DNA of 64,000 nucleotides from Mycolicibacterium goodii (GCF_001187505.1 NZ_CP012150.1:372001-436000); one strand, 5' to 3'. Positions 46,734 through 55,685 are shown, counted from the first letter of the stretch. The notes: generated by a model not told the origin, from the letters alone. Program-made: numbers and translations.

Positions 46734-47587
46734 AAGAGCTCGCCGCCGACGGGATCCCCGTCGCGGTGACGTGCCGGGTACTCAAGCTCGCCCGCCAGCC
46801 CTACTATCGCTGGCTGGCCGAACCCATCACCGACGCCGAACTCGTCGAGGCCTACCGCGCCAACGCCCTGTTCGACGCCCACCGCGACGATCCGGAGTTC
46901 GGCTACCGCTACCTGGTCGAGGAGGCCCGCGATGCCGGCGAGCCGATGGCCGAGCGCACCGCCTGGCGAATCTGCTCGCAGAATCGCCTGTGGAGCGTGT
47001 TCGGCAAGAAGCGCGGCAAGAGTGGAAGGCCGGGCCCGCCGGTGCACGACGATCTGGTCGAGCGTGACTTCACCGCTGAAGCGCCGAATCAATTGTGGCT
47101 CAGTGACATCACTGAGCACCACACCGGAGAGGGCAAGCTCTACCTCTGTGCGATCAAGGACGCGTTCTCCAACCGGATCGTCGGCTACAGCATCGATGAC
47201 CGGATGAAGTCACAACTGGCCATCCGGGCACTACACAGCGCGGTGGCCCGACGCGGAGATGTCGCAGGGTGCATTCTGCACTCGGATCGCGGATCTCAGT
47301 TCCGGTCAAGGAAATTCGTACACGCGCTGAATCACCACGAGATGGTCGGCTCCATGGGCCGTGTCGGGGCCGCCGGCGACAACGCCGCCATGGAGAGCTT
47401 CTTTAGCCTGCTGCAGAAGAACGTGCTCGACCGCCGCCGCTGGGACACCCGTGAACAGCTGCGGATCGCGATCGTCACCTGGATCGAACGCACCTACCAT
47501 CGGCGCCGCCGACAGTCCGGTCTCGGGCGGTTGACCCCGATTGAATTCGAAGCAATCATGACCACACCGGCCAGTCAGGCCGCGTGA
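46730..47587 (+). CDS. IS3-family transposase OrfB (DDE domain)
   Basis: 285 residues. The N-terminal HTH_21 segment (GFG YRYLVEEARD region) is followed by an rve integrase core with all three acidic residues: D in LWLSDITEHH, D in ILHSDRGSQF and E in NAAMESFFSLL. GTG 46730 overlaps the orfA stop as GTGA, but the active product is expected by frameshift fusion with OrfA. The frame is intact to 47587, so the element may still move. Confidence 0.92.
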   Translation: MKELAADGIPVAVTCRVLKLARQPYYRWLAEPITDAELVEAYRANALFDAHRDDPEFGYRYLVEEARDAGEPMAERTAWRICSQNRLWSVFGKKRGKSGRPGPPVHDDLVERDFTAEAPNQLWLSDITEHHTGEGKLYLCAIKDAFSNRIVGYSIDDRMKSQLAIRALHSAVARRGDVAGCILHSDRGSQFRSRKFVHALNHHEMVGSMGRVGAAGDNAAMESFFSLLQKNVLDRRRWDTREQLRIAIVTWIERTYHRRRRQSGLGRLTPIEFEAIMTTPASQAA

Positions 47588-47707
47588 CCGAAACTGTCAC
47601 CTGATCGTGCAGCAGACCCATCAACGACGTGATTGCGTTCTGCGGCACGGTCCTCGACCAACTTGGCGGGGACCCGAACACCCACGTCAATGCTGTGCTT
47701 CGATCTC

Positions 47708-47745
47708 GTGATGGGTCCTTCCCCGTGAGGGGAAGGACCCATCAC
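47708..47745. terminator. Perfect 17-bp hairpin between IS element and PIN-like gene
   Basis: GTGATGGGTCCTTCCCC (47708-47724) is followed by a GTGA tetraloop and its exact complement (47729-47745). There is no T-run on either side. It lies 44 bp beyond the PIN-like gene stop and could act as a bidirectional transcription stop or as a structured remnant of mobile DNA. Confidence 0.65.
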
Positions 47746-47788
47746 GAAGGGCGAGGTACCACGGAGCAACGGGATACTTTCGTCTCCC

Positions 47789-48958
47789 TCATTGGCCTTC
47801 GTACTCACCATTGTCGTCCCGGGCTTCGGCGATCGCAGACTTGTGTGACTCTCGCAATACGTCTGCCAATTGCTTAATCAGCAAGAGGGCCGACTCTTCG
47901 GTGTTCCAGTCGCTATCTGGTGACATATTCTTGGCGATGTACTTCGCAAGAGACCTATCCACCTCGGATGCGGACGGCGTAGAACTCGCTGCTACGTGCC
48001 GTCTCGCCTTTACCCAATCTCGTACGAGGGATTCCGAGTCAGACGACTTCAAGATGATTGTGCGACGGTCCGGGTCTGGAGCTCTGTAAACCTCGATCCG
48101 CTGCACGGAATCGATGGTTTCGTCCTCGACCGACAAACCAAGATGTCGCTTGGCTAGTGTGAGGAACGAAGCCAGATTTGTTTGGTGGTAAGGGTGGTCG
48201 GGCAGCACGGTACCCATCTCGGCTACTAGTTCTGGCAGCGGGCCTAGCGATAGCCCCGATATTTTCGGCCTGTACCAGTCGCCCTTGGTGTCGTCGTTCG
48301 AGACGAATAGCAGAGGCCGAGCATGGTCACGCGCATAGTCGAGGAGTTCAGCCCAAATGAGGTAATCGCCAGTGGGATCTTCCTTGTCTTTGGCGTCGGC
48401 GAATCCGGGCGGCATTTTGTCGGTGATTCGTTGCATTGCGGTGGTCCGGCGTTCCTTGAGCACGTCGTCTTTGGGCCGCGCTCCTACGGTGCTGGCTTCT
48501 AGCAGGCTGTCGAGTTCGTCCAGGACTGGGTCAGACTTCTTCGCCACTTCAAGTGTCAGAGTGTGTTCGGTTCGCAGCGCGGTGAGTCCTTGTTTGAATC
48601 TATCCGATACCTCGTCGGACAGTTTCCTGACTTCCTTCTTCAGCCGGGGGTCTTTGATGCGATCCACTAGCTCCTGCTTTAGTGCGAACTCGCTCGCGAG
48701 CTTGTCATAGATGACGCCGGTATCTCTCACGACGTTTAATCGGTTTCGATGAAACTCCAGCGCGACTTGGTACGGGACGAAGAGGCGTTCACGAACCGCC
48801 TTGAGGACGCCGAGGATCTCCGTGCGTTGCGGCTTCCCGACTCGGTAGAGATCCAATAGCGCGTTGGTGTCGACGGCGATGGTTCCAGACTTGAGTATCT
48901 TGCGGAGAGTGTCGTCGTCGTGCGCGTACCACTCGGGCAAGACTGATTTCATCGACAC
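47789..48958 (-). CDS. PIN-like domain protein (DUF4935/PIN_8 type), putative nuclease
   Basis: 389 residues. The N-terminal ~240 residues have PIN-like acidic motifs: Asp in GTIAVDTNALLDLYR, Glu in QVALEFHRNRLNV, Asp in PTGDYLIWAELLDYA and the pair in LLFVSNDDTKGDWY. A long charged coiled coil lies between (ELVDRIKDPRLKKEVRKLSD). The C-terminal ~120 residues are helical and unassigned. GTG 48958 has AGGGGG 5 nt upstream; ATG 48952 is possible. Its composition is less GC-rich than neighbours and it sits in the tRNA-adjacent patch, which suggests transfer. Proteins of this type are often found among phage-defence genes; that role here is inferred. Confidence 0.75.
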   Translation of the reverse strand: MSMKSVLPEWYAHDDDTLRKILKSGTIAVDTNALLDLYRVGKPQRTEILGVLKAVRERLFVPYQVALEFHRNRLNVVRDTGVIYDKLASEFALKQELVDRIKDPRLKKEVRKLSDEVSDRFKQGLTALRTEHTLTLEVAKKSDPVLDELDSLLEASTVGARPKDDVLKERRTTAMQRITDKMPPGFADAKDKEDPTGDYLIWAELLDYARDHARPLLFVSNDDTKGDWYRPKISGLSLGPLPELVAEMGTVLPDHPYHQTNLASFLTLAKRHLGLSVEDETIDSVQRIEVYRAPDPDRRTIILKSSDSESLVRDWVKARRHVAASSTPSASEVDRSLAKYIAKNMSPDSDWNTEESALLLIKQLADVLRESHKSAIAEARDDNGEYEGQ

Positions 48959-49078
48959 GGTGGCCCCCTAAATCACTTTTGTGTGGCCGACAGCATAAGT
49001 GCCTGGACCGACCTCGGGGGAGATCGGAGGTAGGGAAACCGGATGTTGTCGCCCGCCGTCTAATAAACGTGAGGGGAA

Positions 49079-49942
49079 TCAAGAAAATCGACACCGAACT
49101 GCTCGACGAACGTCTCCAAGCGCGACCACTGTCGTGATGGAGGGCCCCAGGGCACACCCCTGCTCGCGCAAGCGGCCGAGGAAAGCCTGACCCCCCCTGG
49201 CCAGAGTCGAACGCCGACTCGGCCTGCTCACGCCCGTCCCGCTGCGCCGCATACCCATCCTCATCGGAGGCGGGGCGAACGGCGCACAATTCCGGCAGCC
49301 GCCCGGTACGCCGACATCTGGCACAGCTTCGAACCGATCGAGGAATTCCGCCGCAAGAACGAGCTGTTCAAGCGACATGCCGGTGAGGCCGGCCGCGATG
49401 AAGCCGCCATCGAACGTGCCATGGCCTGGCCCGGCCTCGCGGCGGCCGACGCGTTCGCCGACGAGGGGGTGAGTCTGTTCACCACCGAGAAACCCCTGGT
49501 CGAACTGATCCATTCTCGACCGGGTGGTGCCGTAGTCAAATCCGTACACGTCGAAGTCTTTTCGGTACCAGCCCGCGCCCAATCCGAGGATGAGCCTTCC
49601 GCCGCTGATGTGGTCGACCGTGCGTGCCATGTCGGCGAGTAGATCCGGATTCCGGTATTGGATACCGCTGACGAGCACACCGATTTCTGCCCGTGCGGTG
49701 ATCTCGCCCCACGAGGCCAGGGCAGTCCATGCCTCGAAGTTGTTGACATCGGGCTGTTCCGGCGCCAACTGAGGACGTCCGTCGATGATCTTCGCGAATG
49801 GCTTGTGGAAATGGTCATAGGTGAAGATGGCGTCCGCACCGAGGTCTTCGGCGCGCAGGACCGCGCTGCGCCAAGTCTGATAGTCGGGGGTGCCGCCGGG
49901 CTGCACCTGAACGCCGATCCGAACTGTCGTCGAGCCTGCCAT
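49079..49942 (-). pseudogene. F420-dependent LLM oxidoreductase broken by internal inversion
   Basis: The minus strand from 49942 to about 49505 encodes a normal N-terminal half (VRIGVQVQPGGTPDYQTWRS, GGRLILGLGAGWYRKDFDVY, RSRMDQFD). The rest of that frame is nonsense. The missing C-terminal half is on the plus strand at about 49200-49500: RRIPILIGGG, then TIPAAARYADIWHSFEPIEE, FRRKNELFKRHAGEAGRDEA and FADEGVSLFTTE, with one further frameshift inside the GGG run near 49267-49280. An inversion with an end point near 49500 explains this. The gene cannot make an active enzyme. Confidence 0.82.
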
Positions 49943-50053
49943 CGTTGCCTTTCATGTCGGGGACAAACTCATCGGGGATGCGACCGAGTCGGCGTGGCGA
50001 TTGCTTCCCGCACAGACCGCACAGAACAGATCGACGTGCCGTCGGAGCACCGC

Positions 50054-51307
50054 TCATGCGGCGAAGAGCAGGTACAGTCCGGCCCACGTGTAGCCGACCA
50101 TGAGCAGCACGCTCGGCAACTCGTTGGCGACGACGAGGGCCGGCGGCGCGCCCGGGTTGGCCCGTAGCGCCCGGTCATGCGTCACGAGCACCCCCAATAG
50201 GTGACCGATGAGAATGCACGCCACCTGAAAGATGGCGATCGCCATCGGGTTCGGGGTGAAGGTGGGGTCGATCGATTCCGCGAGGCCCCACTGGTGACCC
50301 AGCAGGACCACGCCGCGCGGTCCCTCCACGATGAGCAGCGACGCATAGTGCGCCAGCGTGTATCCCACCGCGATAGGAACCAGCGCCAGCGCGAAATGCT
50401 GATCGCGCGCCGTCCATCTCAGGCTGGCCGCTACCAGCAGGCACACGATGAGCAACCCGGCGGTGTTCACCAGCACCGGCATCCCGGTGGTCTGGACGGC
50501 ACCCGTCCACCACGGCGAGCCCGACGCGCTGTCGAAGATCGTGGAGCCCCACCACACTGCGACGAACGCCGCGGTGCCCCGCTCCGGCACGATGTCGGCC
50601 AGCCCTGCCAGGGGTGATCGGACAACGAAACGTGCATCGTCGTCGACACCCAGGATGCTTAGGCGCCCGGCAAGATCGGAGTACGCTTCGAAACCGTCAC
50701 CGCGTGCGAACCAGGCATTGCCGCGGACAACGGCGAAGCCAATTTGCACGACGCCGTATCCGACCAGCCAGGCCCCGACGACACGGGGATTGGTTCGGTC
50801 GGGTGCGATCAACTCGAACCACACGAACCCCAGCAGGGCGAGCGCCGCAGGCCATCGGCCCCATCCCGCCCCGCCCGGTTTGACACCGGTCACGGGCAGC
50901 CGAAACACCCTGCACACGGCGGCGTGAACCGTGCGCAGCGGATTGAGCACCCGCCACACCGGTCCGAGCAGGATGCTCGCCGGTACCAGGCCGACCCAGA
51001 GCCACACGAAGAGCGCATGCGCCGCGGGGTTGGATTCCACCGGGCCCAGCAGGGCATCGCCGACGATATAGGTCGCCAGCGCGAAAACGCTGACCCGCAA
51101 TATATTTCGCCACCAGTGCGCACGCAGGAACGCGTTCCACTTCTCGGGAACGTGCCACACCGCCACCGCAGGCGCCCGCCGCAAGGTAGCGACGAGGAAA
51201 GACAGCACGACCACGACAACACCGACTTGCAGCACCAGATCGAACGGCAACGGCAGATCCTGCGAGTTGCCGATGCCGTGCGCGAGCACTGACCCGGTGC
51301 GCGTCAC
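50054..51307 (-). CDS. Multipass membrane protein, unknown function
   Basis: 417 residues with about ten hydrophobic segments (for example LQVGVVVVVLSFLVATL, LVGYGVVQIGFAVV, ILIGHLLGVLVTHD). It contains several His and Trp in loops (PEKWNAFLRAHWWRN, HYASLLIVEGPRG). No family recognised with confidence. It is the last gene of a four-gene minus-strand cassette and overlaps the lipoprotein gene by 4 bp (GTG 51307 with TGA). A transport or redox role at the membrane is possible. Confidence 0.75.
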   Translation of the reverse strand: MTRTGSVLAHGIGNSQDLPLPFDLVLQVGVVVVVLSFLVATLRRAPAVAVWHVPEKWNAFLRAHWWRNILRVSVFALATYIVGDALLGPVESNPAAHALFVWLWVGLVPASILLGPVWRVLNPLRTVHAAVCRVFRLPVTGVKPGGAGWGRWPAALALLGFVWFELIAPDRTNPRVVGAWLVGYGVVQIGFAVVRGNAWFARGDGFEAYSDLAGRLSILGVDDDARFVVRSPLAGLADIVPERGTAAFVAVWWGSTIFDSASGSPWWTGAVQTTGMPVLVNTAGLLIVCLLVAASLRWTARDQHFALALVPIAVGYTLAHYASLLIVEGPRGVVLLGHQWGLAESIDPTFTPNPMAIAIFQVACILIGHLLGVLVTHDRALRANPGAPPALVVANELPSVLLMVGYTWAGLYLLFAA

Positions 51308-51699
51308 CGGACGGCGAGTTGCAGCAGCAGCGTATCCGGGTGCGCCTCGACGTCGAACACACCGGCCTTGTCGGCAATGAACTGCAACCGAGCCGTGTTT
51401 CCCGGCGCCGCCGTGCCGGTCAGGTCGTAGCCGTGAACGTGGATCTCGGTCTGCGAGTCCGCGACAACCTCAACGGTGACCTGCGCGCCCCGGGCGACGT
51501 CGACTCGACGGGGAAAAGGCTCCACCCTGCCGTCGCTCAACCGCACGTCGACCTCGACGGGCGCGGGTGCGGCGGCGGCCGTCGGCCGCCCCGTTGTCGA
51601 GAAGGCCTGCGAAGCCGTCGGATCGAGCGCGTCGGGCGTGGTCGTGGTGCAACCGGACAGCGCCACGACGGCGACGAGGCAGGCGTGGATCCTGCTCAT
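51304..51699 (-). CDS. Cupredoxin-like lipoprotein
   Basis: 131 residues. The signal peptide ends in the lipobox ALSGC at residue ~17, then a Thr/Pro/Ala linker and a ~90-residue beta domain (VEVDVRLSDGRVEPFP, RGAQVTVEVVADSQTEIHVH, GVFDVEAHPDTLLLQLAV). The pattern, including IHVHGYDL, resembles a cupredoxin fold, where His residues can bind copper; the full type 1 site with Cys is not present. ATG 51699 overlaps the upstream stop (ATGA) and the next gene is coupled by GTGA. Confidence 0.78.
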   Translation of the reverse strand: MSRIHACLVAVVALSGCTTTTPDALDPTASQAFSTTGRPTAAAAPAPVEVDVRLSDGRVEPFPRRVDVARGAQVTVEVVADSQTEIHVHGYDLTGTAAPGNTARLQFIADKAGVFDVEAHPDTLLLQLAVR

Positions 51700-52610
51700 G
51701 AGGTGCTCCTGTCTCCGGGTTCGGTGAGCTTGGACTGTTGACGCGCCGCGAGGGCACGCAACGCACCCGCACCCGCGGCGGCCGTCGCGCCACCCATCCC
51801 GAGGACCACGGCGACGAGCACCCTGGAGATCTCGACTGGCCCCGCGAACGGCACTATCGCGTAATGGAATTCGGTCACGTCGGGCAGGATGAAGGCGACG
51901 CTCAGCCCGGCGCCGACGCACACGCCGAGCACTCCCGCAGCGCGACCACGCAGGGCGGTCACGGCTGCCGCGACGACCAGTGGCCAGACCAACAACCCGA
52001 GGCCCATCGCGTCGAGGAAGGTCTGCCACAGAGGCGCGGATTCCACCGCGAATGTCGTGCCGACGACATGGAGGACCGATGCGAGCGCCGTGATGAGGCC
52101 CGTCGCCGCCAGCAACACGTTCGGTCGTCGGGCGCGCCGCGCCAGGACGGCCGTCGCGACGCCGAGCGCGATCGTGGCCGTCCACCACCCGTACGAGGCC
52201 GGGGGCGCCGCGGCGACGAACTCTCCGGTCACTATCACCGCCTGCGTGCCAGCCACCATGTGAATCGACCAGGGCAGCGGCGATTTCGAACTCAGGTCGC
52301 GGTCCAACGACGTCGCGCGCCGGTCGATCAGGGTGCGGGACTCTCCGGCGGGCACCACCACGTCGCCGGCTTGGACAGCGTCGGCGGGGATCTCGATCTC
52401 AACTGCGGTGGCGTTGCGGATGCGTAGGCGCGCGCCATCTTCGATGGCTTCGACGCTGAGCCCGGGAATCGGGGGCGATACTGCCAGCACGACGCTGCGC
52501 ACCCCGGTCGGGCTCAGTCCTCCGGCATGCGCCGAGGCTGCCGGCGAGGATGTCAGCGCCATCAAAGCCGCGAGGACCACCACCAGCCGCGCGGCGGTCA
52601 CCGTGCGCAC
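51696..52610 (-). CDS. Secreted/multipass membrane protein of the cupredoxin-lipoprotein cassette
   Basis: 304 residues. A signal peptide (ARLVVVLAALMALTSSPAAS, AHA) precedes an outer beta-rich domain of ~110 residues, then about five transmembrane helices (WWTATIALGVATAVLA, LLAATGLITALASVLHVVGT). GTG 52610 is the start that gives a proper signal sequence; it overlaps the preceding gene by 13 bp. The N-terminal mature HAGGLSP resembles the His start of CopC-type copper proteins, but other copper motifs are not obvious. Confidence 0.72.
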   Translation of the reverse strand: MRTVTAARLVVVLAALMALTSSPAASAHAGGLSPTGVRSVVLAVSPPIPGLSVEAIEDGARLRIRNATAVEIEIPADAVQAGDVVVPAGESRTLIDRRATSLDRDLSSKSPLPWSIHMVAGTQAVIVTGEFVAAAPPASYGWWTATIALGVATAVLARRARRPNVLLAATGLITALASVLHVVGTTFAVESAPLWQTFLDAMGLGLLVWPLVVAAAVTALRGRAAGVLGVCVGAGLSVAFILPDVTEFHYAIVPFAGPVEISRVLVAVVLGMGGATAAAGAGALRALAARQQSKLTEPGDRSTS

Positions 52611-53680
52611 GCAGGATTGCCCTCCGCCGGCTGGAGTCGGCGCAGCACGTAGGCAGTTCCGAGTCCGGAGAACGCGGCGAACGTCAGTACCCCGCTCATC
52701 ACGTGGGGACCCCAGCCCATTCCGTCCTTCACACTCGCGACCGCGAACACGCTGCCCCACAACACAATCGGGCTGAGCAGGCCGAGCAGGAGCCACCTGG
52801 TGTCCGCGCGCAGGCCCGCCATGCCGCGCAGCGACGCCCTGGCCAGCAGCTCGATGACCGCGGCTGTCAGCGCGACGGTGATCGGCAGCCAGCCTTCGCC
52901 GGTATCGGAGAACATCACCGACAGCAGCAGTGCGGGAAGGGCAACCAGCGCCGTGGGCATCCCGACCGGAAGCGGCCAGCGCCGTCCGATGAGCAGAATC
53001 GGTAGTAGCAACAGCACCGTGCTGCCGAAGTAGCCGTGGAGCATCTGCCCGTCGAGTGAGAACGTCCGCATCGGATCATCGCCGGTGCCGAGCCTCGGGT
53101 GCGAAAGCGACGACGCGTGCTGTGTGTAGATGTGCAGCGGTAGCGAGGCGAGCACCGTGGAGGCGGTGACCACGACAGCGCTACTGGGTCGCAACGTCCG
53201 TGCCGGCGTCGTCGCCAACATCAGCGCCGGTCCCGCGGCCACCAGCACCATGCCGCCGATGATCAGATAATGGCTCGGGCTGGCGAAGATCTCGAGCCCC
53301 TTCTCGATGCCGAACAGGTTGTGCCACAGCGTGTCGATGCCACCGCCGACCAGCAGCATGCCCATCCCGATGACCGGAAGCCGCAACGCCGGTGGTGTAT
53401 GCGTCAGCACGCTGCGGTAGGTGATGACCTCCGGCAGCCGCGGACGCAGCAACCAGAGCAGGACGAAACCGCACGCCGCGATGCCGGCGTACAGAACGCC
53501 ATGCCAGGGTGTCCAGAACGTCTCCAGATCCGGAATGGTGGCATGCGCGTATGAGTCAAGCTGCAGCCCCGTCACCAGCCACAGCGCTGCGCCGAGCAAG
53601 ATCCACCACTCCCTGGGGCGAAACGACGTGACAGGGCTTGGCGGCTCCATCGTGGAGTCGGCGTGGGTGAGACTGGACAC
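52598..53680 (-). CDS. Multipass membrane protein, first gene of the cassette
   Basis: 360 residues with about ten hydrophobic segments and conserved-looking polar sites within or near helices (LQLDSYAHATIPDLETFWTP, WHGVLYAG, IDTLWHNLFGIEK, SPSHYLIIGGM). The repeated His/Trp pairs suggest a metal or heme environment, unproven. It starts the four-gene unit and is divergent from the sensor kinase across 146 bp, which includes a 7-bp hairpin GTCCCCC/GGGGGAC at 53768-53785. Confidence 0.75.
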   Translation of the reverse strand: MSSLTHADSTMEPPSPVTSFRPREWWILLGAALWLVTGLQLDSYAHATIPDLETFWTPWHGVLYAGIAACGFVLLWLLRPRLPEVITYRSVLTHTPPALRLPVIGMGMLLVGGGIDTLWHNLFGIEKGLEIFASPSHYLIIGGMVLVAAGPALMLATTPARTLRPSSAVVVTASTVLASLPLHIYTQHASSLSHPRLGTGDDPMRTFSLDGQMLHGYFGSTVLLLLPILLIGRRWPLPVGMPTALVALPALLLSVMFSDTGEGWLPITVALTAAVIELLARASLRGMAGLRADTRWLLLGLLSPIVLWGSVFAVASVKDGMGWGPHVMSGVLTFAAFSGLGTAYVLRRLQPAEGNPACAR

Positions 53681-53826
53681 GGGTTGCTCCCCTATCGACC
53701 GGAAATCAGCTGATCTGAACGCTAGGGGCGTTCTCGGCGGAAAGCGTCACCGTCGGCGGGGACCCGGGTCCCCCGTGCGGGGGACAAGGGTCGACACCGG
53801 CGTGACGCCGCCGGATCATCGTCGGT

Positions 53827-55029
53827 GTGCCCCCTGTTGCCACCCTCGCCCCAGCCCACACCGGAGCCGGTGACCTGACCCGCTCGTTGACCCGGCAGTC
53901 GCTGCTGGTGGCCGGCGTCTGTCTAGTGGCCGACGCCCTGGCTTTTGTGCTGTCTGGACCGGTCGCGGCGATCCGCCCGCAGGATTGGCTGATACTGGCC
54001 ATGCTGGTCGTCGTCGACGCCGCGTTGGCACTGCCTGCACGGTTTTCCGGCTGGGTTGCGCTGGCACATGCCGTCGTTCAGGTCGTCGCGGCGGTGCTGA
54101 CGGCCGGCACGAACTCGGCCGAAAGGCTCAGTGGCGCAGGTGCTCTGATAGCGGGCTATCGCGCAGGAGCCTGGTTGCGCGGCGTGCCCGCGGTGGCGGC
54201 ATTGGCCGCGTTGATGATCGGAACGCTGGCAGCCCAGGTGATCTCGGGGGTACAGGACCACAGTCCGCTGCTGGTATCGGTTCTCAAAGACGCCGTCTTG
54301 CCCTGGCTCGTCGGCCGGTACACGACTGCGCGTCGGGGCTACATCGCCGAGCTCGAACAACGCGCCGAGGACCAACGTCGTGATGCCGCGGCCGCCGTCG
54401 AGCACGCCATCGCCGAGGAACGCAGAACGATCGCCCGCGATCTGCACGACGTGATCTCGCATCACGTCAGCGCCGTCGGTGCGCATGCCGGTGCCGCGCG
54501 CCTGCGGCTGAACTCGCAGGGTGACCCAAGCGCGATCGCCGATTCGATGAGTGCCGTCGAAACAGCCAGCCGTGCCGCGCTTTTGGATCTACGAAGACTG
54601 CTGGAAGTCCTGCACGGCGGTCCCGCCGTCGGAAGCCAGCCCGGCCTCGATCAGATCGATGCCTTGGTCGAGGGCGTCCGCCGGATGGGATTGCCCACCC
54701 GCTTCAGCACCCACGGCAGCGTGCGTCCGCTGCCGGAGCCCCTGGAGATCGCGATGTACCGGATCGCGCAGGAGATGCTGACCAACGCTGCCCGCCATGG
54801 CGACGGCACGCTGATCGACATTGCCCTGCATTACAATGACTCGTCGGTGGGGATCAAGGCACGCAACGGGATCAGCGCCGGCTCGACGTCCGAGGGCGCA
54901 CTCTCGCGCGGGCTGGCGGGGATTCGCAAACGCGCCTCGGCGTTCGGCGGCACCGTGTCGTACGGTCCCGACCTTGACGGGATGCACTGGGAGACCATTG
55001 CCACGTTCCCTCTGGACAAAGCGGAGTGA
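53827..55029 (+). CDS. Sensor histidine kinase, NarL/DesK type
   Basis: 400 residues. About five N-terminal membrane helices (SLLVAGVCLVADALAFVL, DWLILAMLVVVDAALAL and others), a coiled coil (YIAELEQRAEDQRRDAAAAV) and a HisKA_3 dimerisation domain with the phospho-accepting His in IARDLHDVISHHVSAV. The HATPase_c domain has EMLTNAARHGDG (N box) and GLAGIRKRASAFGG (G box). It has no large outer loop, so it probably senses a membrane signal. It is coupled to the response regulator by GTGA and is divergent from the membrane cassette, its likely target. Confidence 0.92.
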   Translation: MPPVATLAPAHTGAGDLTRSLTRQSLLVAGVCLVADALAFVLSGPVAAIRPQDWLILAMLVVVDAALALPARFSGWVALAHAVVQVVAAVLTAGTNSAERLSGAGALIAGYRAGAWLRGVPAVAALAALMIGTLAAQVISGVQDHSPLLVSVLKDAVLPWLVGRYTTARRGYIAELEQRAEDQRRDAAAAVEHAIAEERRTIARDLHDVISHHVSAVGAHAGAARLRLNSQGDPSAIADSMSAVETASRAALLDLRRLLEVLHGGPAVGSQPGLDQIDALVEGVRRMGLPTRFSTHGSVRPLPEPLEIAMYRIAQEMLTNAARHGDGTLIDIALHYNDSSVGIKARNGISAGSTSEGALSRGLAGIRKRASAFGGTVSYGPDLDGMHWETIATFPLDKAE

Positions 55030-55685
55030 CCATCCGCATCGTGATCGCCGACGACCACGGGATGTTTCGCTCGGGTCTGCGCGCCATCATCGAGACACAG
55101 CCGGACTTCGCCTGCATCGCCGACGTCGCCGATGGCCGGGCCGCGGTCACCGAGATCGCACGACTGCGGCCCGACGTCGCGGTGCTCGACGTCCGAATGC
55201 CCAAGCTCGACGGCATCGCGGCCACCCAACAGGCACTCGCGGATCCGGCGAATCGGACCCGGGTGCTGGTGCTCACCACGTTCGACACCGATCAGTACGT
55301 GTACCGCGCACTCGCGGCCGGCGCCAGTGGATTTCTGCTCAAAAGCCTTCCGCCCGAGGAACTCGTCACCGCGATCCGTATCGCGGCACGCGGAGACGCA
55401 CTCGTCGACCCTTCGGTGACACGCAGGCTGGTCGCCCGTTTCACCGCGAGCCTGGCTCCCGCCGAAAGTTCGGCATCGACGGCGCTGTTGGCGAAGCTCA
55501 CGCCTCGCGAGCGCGAGGTCTTCACGCTGGTGGCCGCGGGCTTGAGCAACTCGGAGATCGCTCAACAGCTCTTCATCGGCGACGAGACGGTCAAGACGCA
55601 TGTGTCCCGGATACTGGTGAAACTCGACCTTCGAGATCGGGTACACGCGGTCGTCTTCGCTCATAGGCACGGTCTGGCGACCTGA
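55026..55685 (+). CDS. Response regulator, NarL/FixJ family
   Basis: 219 residues. The receiver domain has the acidic pair DDHG, the phospho-acceptor Asp in VAVLDVRMPKLDG and Lys in GFLLKSLPPEEL. The LuxR-type helix-turn-helix follows (LTPREREVFTLVAAGLSNSE, IAQQLFIGDETVKTHVSRIL). GTG 55026 overlaps the kinase stop. Partner of the kinase; controlled genes unknown. Confidence 0.94.
   Translation: MTIRIVIADDHGMFRSGLRAIIETQPDFACIADVADGRAAVTEIARLRPDVAVLDVRMPKLDGIAATQQALADPANRTRVLVLTTFDTDQYVYRALAAGASGFLLKSLPPEELVTAIRIAARGDALVDPSVTRRLVARFTASLAPAESSASTALLAKLTPREREVFTLVAAGLSNSEIAQQLFIGDETVKTHVSRILVKLDLRDRVHAVVFAHRHGLAT

Larger units (their letters stand above)
46355..47619 (+). mobile_element. IS3-family insertion sequence
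   Basis: The element carries overlapping orfA and orfB with DDE motifs. Terminal inverted repeats are seen at 46355-46379 and 47595-47619: the outer 15 bases (GGGTCTGCTGCACGA) match exactly and AGGTGACA matches further in. The total is 1265 bp. The flanking bases (CCC left, ATC right) show no target duplication, so later rearrangement or a different end point is possible. The identity to a named IS, such as IS1137 of M. smegmatis, was not tested. Confidence 0.9.

Noticed and set aside
47575..47811. 78-codon minus-strand frame between the IS and the PIN-like gene
   Set aside because: It runs through the perfect hairpin and the IS end, with no ribosome site or motif.
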